From Armatimonadota bacterium (GTDB lineage Bacteria > Sysuimicrobiota > Sysuimicrobiia > Sysuimicrobiales > Humicultoraceae): a stretch of DNA of 64,000 nucleotides. How positions within the stretch are numbered: the stretch's first letter is position 1; every line of letters begins with the position of its first letter. This document shows positions 60,206-64,000 of this stretch, piece after piece. The notes under the pieces were generated by a model. The model saw nothing but the letters and a program-made list of their open reading frames with translations. It did not search any database and was not told the DNA's origin. Both the position numbers and the translations under genes were made by a program. Where the stretch lies: positions 30,939 to 94,938 of the forward strand of contig JAVHMA010000008.1 of assembly GCA_031081715.1 (NCBI GenBank), given 5' to 3'.

Positions 60206-61203
60206 GCGGTGGGCACCCGCGGCGCGGGCCGCGCGCCTCGTCGCCGGGCGGCGTCGATCAGCCGCTCGACCAGCGCCGGGAACGCGATGCCGGCGGCCTG
60301 CGCGGCCTTCGGGAACAGACTCCCCTCGGTCAGGCCCGGAATGGTGTTCACCTCCAGCACGACCACGTCTGCTTCGCGCACGAACAGGTCCACGCGGCCG
60401 AAGTCGGCGCAGCCGAGCACGCGGTACGCCCGCAGCGCGGCTGACTGCGCGCGCCAGACCGCGGGCGCGGGCAGCCGCGCCGGGCAGATCTCCTCGGCGG
60501 CGCCCGGCGTGTACTTGGCCTCGTAGTCGAAGAACTCCCGCCGCGGCACGATCTCCACCAGCGGCAGGGGGACCGGCTCGCCCCGGTCCGGGTCGTCGAG
60601 GATCGCGCAGGTCAGCTCGACCCCGCGCAGGTGCTCCTCGATGAGCGCCAGGTCGCCGAGCGCAAAGGCCCGGTCGAGCGCCGGGGGCAGCCCGTCGGCG
60701 TCGCGGACCAGCGTCACGCCGATGCTGCTCCCCTGGGCGTTGGGCTTGACCACACACGGGAATCCGAGCGTCCGCCCGACCTCCTCGGCCAGACCCGCCT
60801 CGCGCGAGGGCAGCTCGTCGCGACGCAGCGCCAGGTATCCTGGCGTCGGGATGCCGTTGAACCCGAAGAGCTGGCGCGACCGGCGTTTGTCCATCGCGAG
60901 CGCGCTGGCGAGCACGCCGGAGCCAGTGTAGGGGATGCCGGCCACCTCGAGCGCGCCCTGGATCGCGCCGTCCTCGCCCGCGGGCCCGTGGAGGGCCACG
61001 AACGCCACGTCGAGGTCCAGCGGCGGGGACCATGGGCCCCACCGCGGCACGACCACCGGCACCGCCTCGTAGCGCGCCGGGTCGAGCGCCTCGACCACAC
61101 GGCGGCCCGAGCCCAGCGAGACCTCGTGCTCGGGCGACGGCCCGCCCATCAGCACGCCGACGCGGGGCCGGCTCACCACGCTGCCCCCGGCCGGGTGGGC
61201 CAC
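60202..61203 (-). CDS. ddl: D-alanine-D-alanine ligase
   Basis: 333 residues, ATP-grasp fold. VGVLMGGPSPEHEVSLGSGR, FVALHGPAGEDGAIQGALE, FPCVVKPNAQGSSIGVTLV, YRVLGCADFGRVDLFV and VVLEVNTIPGLTEGSLFPKA are all diagnostic. It makes the D-Ala-D-Ala dipeptide for peptidoglycan. GTG at 61203 directly follows the GntR stop; a second GTG at 61176 is an alternative. Confidence 0.95.
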   Translation of the reverse strand: MAHPAGGSVVSRPRVGVLMGGPSPEHEVSLGSGRRVVEALDPARYEAVPVVVPRWGPWSPPLDLDVAFVALHGPAGEDGAIQGALEVAGIPYTGSGVLASALAMDKRRSRQLFGFNGIPTPGYLALRRDELPSREAGLAEEVGRTLGFPCVVKPNAQGSSIGVTLVRDADGLPPALDRAFALGDLALIEEHLRGVELTCAILDDPDRGEPVPLPLVEIVPRREFFDYEAKYTPGAAEEICPARLPAPAVWRAQSAALRAYRVLGCADFGRVDLFVREADVVVLEVNTIPGLTEGSLFPKAAQAAGIAFPALVERLIDAARRRGARPAPRVPTA

Positions 61204-61207
61204 GCCC

Positions 61208-62155
61208 TCACGCCGGCACCGCCAGCGCCCCGCGCCGCGCGCGCCAGGCCGCGATCCGCTCGTGGAGCAGCGCCACGGCGCCCTCGCTCAACACGCTGGC
61301 GAAGGGGATAACGCGCACGCGCCGGGGAACCGCCTCGCGCACGCGGGCAAGCACGCGCGGCGCGGCGAGCAGGACGTCCGACCGCCCAAGCAGGGCCACC
61401 AACCCCGGGTCGCCGAGGGTAGCGCTGCGCAGCCGTGGCGGGCGCAGCCCCACGGCCGCGAGCGACCGCGCCTTGCTCGTCGCGCCCTCGCGGGTGGCGC
61501 ACACCAGCGCCACCCGCAGCGCTCGCGGCAGGCGCGCGATCTCCTCGAGCGTGGCGAAATCGGGCAGGGCCATGAGCCCGACGACCTCCACCCCACGCAC
61601 GGCCCGCCGCGCCTCCTCGACGTGGAAGAAGGTCGTGGCGACCAGGTCCACCTCGGCCAGCCGCCGCGGCAGCTCGTCGAGCCGCATCGGCACGACCGGC
61701 ACCTCCACCGCGTCGCGGACCAGCCGCGAGAAGTAGGCGAGGTCCACCGGGTTGCACTCGACGAACCCCAGCCGCGGCCGGCCCGCCTCCCGCCGCCGGC
61801 CGGCGCGAACCGTGAGCATCGCGATCAGGTCATCCAGCGGCACCCCGGCCTCGTCGGCCGCAGAAAGCAGGCGGTCGATCCGCGCGGCGAGCAGCCGCGA
61901 GCCGCGCGGGGCGGCGGGGCGGGCGGCCACGCGCGTGCCCCGCCCGGGCCGGGCGTCCAGCACGCCCTCGGCCTCGAGCGCCGCGTAGGCGCGCGCTACG
62001 GTGTTGCGGTTGACCCGGAGGAAACCGGCCAGCGTGCGCACCGTGGGCAGACGCGCGCCGGCCGACAGGCGGCCCGAGGCGACCTCGTGGCGGATCTGCG
62101 CCTTGAGCTGGGCGACCAGCGGGACGGTCCCGCCGCGATCGAGAGAGAGGCGCAT
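61208..62155 (-). CDS. GntR-family transcriptional regulator (YtrA-like head, large C-terminal domain)
   Basis: 315 residues. Winged helix: VPLVAQLKAQIRHEVASGRL then LPTVRTLAGFLRVNRNTVAR and YAALEAEGVLDARPGRGTRV. The C-terminal ~200 residues look like a periplasmic-binding/LysR-type effector domain (LGFVECNPVDLAYFSRLVRD), not the usual FadR or aminotransferase module. A 25-bp inverted repeat precedes the start, and its right arm carries the AGGA ribosome site. It may control ddl-dapF-apgM. Confidence 0.83.
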   Translation of the reverse strand: MRLSLDRGGTVPLVAQLKAQIRHEVASGRLSAGARLPTVRTLAGFLRVNRNTVARAYAALEAEGVLDARPGRGTRVAARPAAPRGSRLLAARIDRLLSAADEAGVPLDDLIAMLTVRAGRRREAGRPRLGFVECNPVDLAYFSRLVRDAVEVPVVPMRLDELPRRLAEVDLVATTFFHVEEARRAVRGVEVVGLMALPDFATLEEIARLPRALRVALVCATREGATSKARSLAAVGLRPPRLRSATLGDPGLVALLGRSDVLLAAPRVLARVREAVPRRVRVIPFASVLSEGAVALLHERIAAWRARRGALAVPA

Positions 62156-62159
62156 CGCA

Positions 62160-62184
62160 ATTGTCCTATTCCAGATAGGACAAT
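62160..62184 (-). promoter_or_regulatory. 25-bp inverted-repeat operator at the gntR start
   Basis: Arms ATTGTCCTAT and ATAGGACAAT with a 5-base centre. It lies 4 bp from the ATG; the right arm includes AGGA at ribosome-site spacing. A likely GntR-family autoregulatory site; as RNA it could also hide the ribosome site. Confidence 0.78.
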
Positions 62185-62197
62185 GAGCTTCCTGCGG

Positions 62198-63076
62198 CTA
62201 CGGGTCGAGTTCAGCCAGGCCGTCCTGGACAACCGCCTTGCCCTGGGGATTGGTTACCTCAAACCCGAACCGACGCCGGCCAGCCACCTCGCCGGCGGGC
62301 CAGAGGTGGGTGGTGATGGTCTGCCCGGGCAGCACGGGCCGCGCGAACCGCACCGCCAGCCGCCGCAGACGCGCCGCGTCACCGCCCGCGGCGCCGACCA
62401 CGGCCCGCCCCACGAACGCCATGGTGCACAGCCCGTGGACGATGACCCCCGGCAGCCCGAACGCCCGCGCGACCGACGGGTCGAGGTGGATCGGGTTGTG
62501 GTCGCCCGAGGCCTCGGCGTAGCGGACGGTCTGGTCGGGGTCTAGCGTCTGCTCGACCCGCACGATGCGCCCCGCGGCCTTCGCCGCCTCCCGCGCCTCG
62601 GCGGGGAGCCGGTGGTCGGGCGCAGGCATCCCCGCCGCCTCGCGCAGCCGCCGCCGGCTGAAGAGGGTCACGTACTGCTCGTTGACCACCGCACCGTCGC
62701 TGCGGGTCTCGACCTTGATGACGAGCTCGGCGCCGGGACGCCGCGGGTGCACGCCGATCGACGCCGCGCGCACGCGCAGCGTCATGCCCGGGACCAGGGC
62801 GCGGTGGAGGTGCAGGTCGTGGGCGACATGGAGCCCCATGCGGCGCTCCTCGTCCGTGATGAGCCCGGCCACGGCCGGCGCGATCAGGTCGACCGCGGGC
62901 ACGCACGCGAACAGCGGCGGGGCCAGTATCCCGGCCTCGTAGCGGGGGTCGGCGTCGTTGGTGGCGGCAGCGTAGGCCCGCGCGCGATCGGCCTCCACCA
63001 CGAGGACGAGCTCATCGGTCCACCGCCCGAGCAGGCTCACATCCAGGTCGGGCGCGTGCATGGGGGTCGCGTCCAC
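62198..63076 (-). CDS. MaoC-like dehydratase (double hotdog)
   Basis: 292 residues. N-terminal hotdog: YAAATNDADPRYEAGILAPP; C-terminal hotdog with the active motif YAEASGDHNPIHLDPSVARA and PGVIVHGLCTMAFVGR. R-specific enoyl-CoA or 3-hydroxyacyl hydratase activity is likely; the natural substrate is unknown. The GTG at 63076 has AGGTG upstream. It diverges from the HAD gene. Confidence 0.87.
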   Translation of the reverse strand: MDATPMHAPDLDVSLLGRWTDELVLVVEADRARAYAAATNDADPRYEAGILAPPLFACVPAVDLIAPAVAGLITDEERRMGLHVAHDLHLHRALVPGMTLRVRAASIGVHPRRPGAELVIKVETRSDGAVVNEQYVTLFSRRRLREAAGMPAPDHRLPAEAREAAKAAGRIVRVEQTLDPDQTVRYAEASGDHNPIHLDPSVARAFGLPGVIVHGLCTMAFVGRAVVGAAGGDAARLRRLAVRFARPVLPGQTITTHLWPAGEVAGRRRFGFEVTNPQGKAVVQDGLAELDP

Positions 63077-63128
63077 GGCGCACCTGCCTTCTGTGCGCCT
63101 TTCTCATCCTCCTGCGGTGGTTGTGGCG

Positions 63129-63134
63129 TATAAT
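63129..63134 (+). promoter_or_regulatory. Consensus -10 (TATAAT) of a probably leaderless HAD gene
   Basis: TATAAT lies 9 bases before the ATG at 63144; the expected start point is about 63141. No matching -35 was found. Confidence 0.6.
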
Positions 63135-63143
63135 GGCCGCTGT

Positions 63144-63887
63144 ATGTCACAGCCCCTGCGCCCCGCCCGGCTGGCCGGTGTCATCTTCGACCTCGGCGGC
63201 ACCCTCATCTATCCGTCCACGACGGACGAGGACGGCATCCGGCGGCTGACCGACTGGCTCGTGGAGCAGGGCTGGCCCGAGGCCGTCGGCGAGGCGCTCC
63301 GCGAGGCGCGCCAATGGGTGCTCGAGTCCACGGCCGCGACCGGACGCCAGCACACGATGCAGGAAGGGATCCGGCGCGCGCTTCGGCAGTTCGCGGACCG
63401 CTCCCCGGGGCCGGCCTTCATCGAGGCTGCGGAGCACGTCTTCTTCGAGCCCGAGCTCGCCGGCTACCGGCCGTTCCCGGGCGCCGTGCGACTGCTGCAC
63501 CAGCTCGCGCGCGCCGGCCTGGCGCTGGCATGCATCTCCAACGCGACGTCGCACTGGCTCATTCAGCGCATCGTGGACGGCATGGGGTTTGGGCCGTTCT
63601 TCGACCCGGTGGTCTCCTCGGCCGGGTTCGGACGGCCCAAGCCCGACCCGGCGATCTTCCACTCGGTCCTCCAGCAGTGGAACCTGACCCCCGACCGCGT
63701 GGCGATGGTCGGCGACACGCTGGCGACAGACATTGCGGGCGCGCGCGGCGCCGGCATGCGGTCGGTCTACGTCACGATGCGACCGAACCCGGAAAACGCG
63801 GCGCACCTGCACATCCGCGCCGACGCCGAGGCCGGGACCCTGGCCGAGGCGGGACGGGTTCTCCTGGAGTGGGCGCGGGAGGACTAG
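63144..63887 (+). CDS. HAD-superfamily hydrolase (phosphatase-like)
   Basis: 247 residues. Motif I GVIFDLGGTLIYPS (Asp nucleophile, with Gly instead of the second Asp), motif II ACISNATSHWL, motif III FGRPKPDPAIFHSVLQQ and motif IV VAMVGDTLATDIAGARGAGM. The second Asp of DxD is Gly (DLG), typical of HAD proteins such as dehalogenase-like and some phosphatase branches. There is no ribosome site; the promoter -10 is very close. Confidence 0.9.
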   Translation: MSQPLRPARLAGVIFDLGGTLIYPSTTDEDGIRRLTDWLVEQGWPEAVGEALREARQWVLESTAATGRQHTMQEGIRRALRQFADRSPGPAFIEAAEHVFFEPELAGYRPFPGAVRLLHQLARAGLALACISNATSHWLIQRIVDGMGFGPFFDPVVSSAGFGRPKPDPAIFHSVLQQWNLTPDRVAMVGDTLATDIAGARGAGMRSVYVTMRPNPENAAHLHIRADAEAGTLAEAGRVLLEWARED

Positions 63888-63918
63888 CCGGGCCCGACGG
63901 GTCTGGGCCGCGCGGGAC

Positions 63919-63948
63919 TTGGCCACATGCAGGTTCGGATGGTATAGT
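63919..63948 (+). promoter_or_regulatory. Promoter of a gene starting beyond the window edge
   Basis: TTGGCC (63919-63924), an 18-bp spacer and TATAGT (63943-63948). The window ends in AAGGGAGGGTAAT, a ribosome site for a start just beyond 64000. Confidence 0.55.
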
Positions 63949-64000
63949 TGGGCGGTATAGATGGGAGTGGGAGCCGCGCATTCCAGCAAGGGAGGGTAAT

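Noticed and set aside
1..64000. CRISPR array, prophage or insertion sequence
   Set aside because: No regularly spaced repeat, transposase, integrase or phage structural gene was seen in any frame.

Overview
The window is gene-dense, very GC-rich bacterial chromosome with strong third-position GC bias, short intergenic gaps and many 1-4 bp ATGA, GTGA or TGATG gene overlaps. An RND efflux pump with a membrane-fusion adaptor, type IV minor pilins and a PilX/PilW set point to a diderm. A Met T-box, an archaeal/eukaryote-type ProRS, an archaeal-type phosphoglycerate mutase and a probable selenoprotein fit an uncultured high-GC soil or sediment lineage (Rokubacteria-, NC10- or CSP1-3-like). That placement is inference; no database was consulted. 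I saw no prophage, insertion sequence, integrase or CRISPR array.

Layout. 1-10.6 kb (minus strand): one transcription unit driven by a near-consensus promoter and a Met-specific T-box leader. It runs from a split MetE-like methionine synthase pair and metG through tatD and an M48 protease to an RND adaptor and pump that leaves the window. 10.6-11 kb: a decayed vapBC locus. 11.1-16.7 kb: an HD-GYP phosphodiesterase, a methyltransferase, DUF2007, rsmI, an MrfA-like helicase and a promoter driving tRNA-Leu(CAG). 16.9-23.6 kb (minus): two tandem sets of minor pilins (FimT-PilV-PilW-PilX, twice) behind a c-di-GMP-I riboswitch and terminator. 23.8-26.3 kb: a CmtR-like ArsR repressor and a P1B-type metal ATPase with an odd CSC motif. 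26.3-28.9 kb: a FabF-type ketoacyl synthase, a PDO/glutaredoxin-like protein with an in-frame UGA in its UPHC active site, and two small DNA/zinc-binding proteins. 28.9-34.2 kb: a leucine/isovalerate-type catabolic operon (HMG-CoA lyase, BCCP, biotin carboxylase, enoyl-CoA hydratase, carboxyltransferase).

34.3-39.7 kb: an ECF sigma, zf-HC2 anti-sigma and Spy-like periplasmic protein operon; superoxide dismutase; an unrecognised GNAT plus membrane-protein pair; and a ferritin-like protein. 39.8-43.1 kb: a creatininase-family hydrolase, a YtcJ-like amidohydrolase and an intact vapBC pair with its own promoter and operator. 43.1-46.9 kb: the riboflavin operon ribD-ribE-ribBA-ribH behind an FMN riboswitch. 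46.9-53.6 kb: a cysteine-protease-like protein, M28 peptidase, YbaK deacylase, DnaQ-like exonuclease, DUF3179, ProRS and DUF4395, with a promoter, a 24-bp palindrome and a small upstream ORF at the head. 53.7-58 kb: an unknown membrane protein, PlsC, TerC and citrate synthase. 58-63.1 kb: a probable operon of a MaoC protein, GntR regulator, ddl, a dapF homologue lacking both catalytic cysteines, and apgM. 63.1-64 kb: a probably leaderless HAD hydrolase and the promoter of a gene starting beyond the edge.

Three RNA switches read methionyl-tRNA charging, c-di-GMP and FMN. The HD-GYP enzyme could set the c-di-GMP level that the pilin riboswitch reads. YbaK sits in the same run as ProRS, whose Cys-tRNA(Pro) errors it is known to correct.
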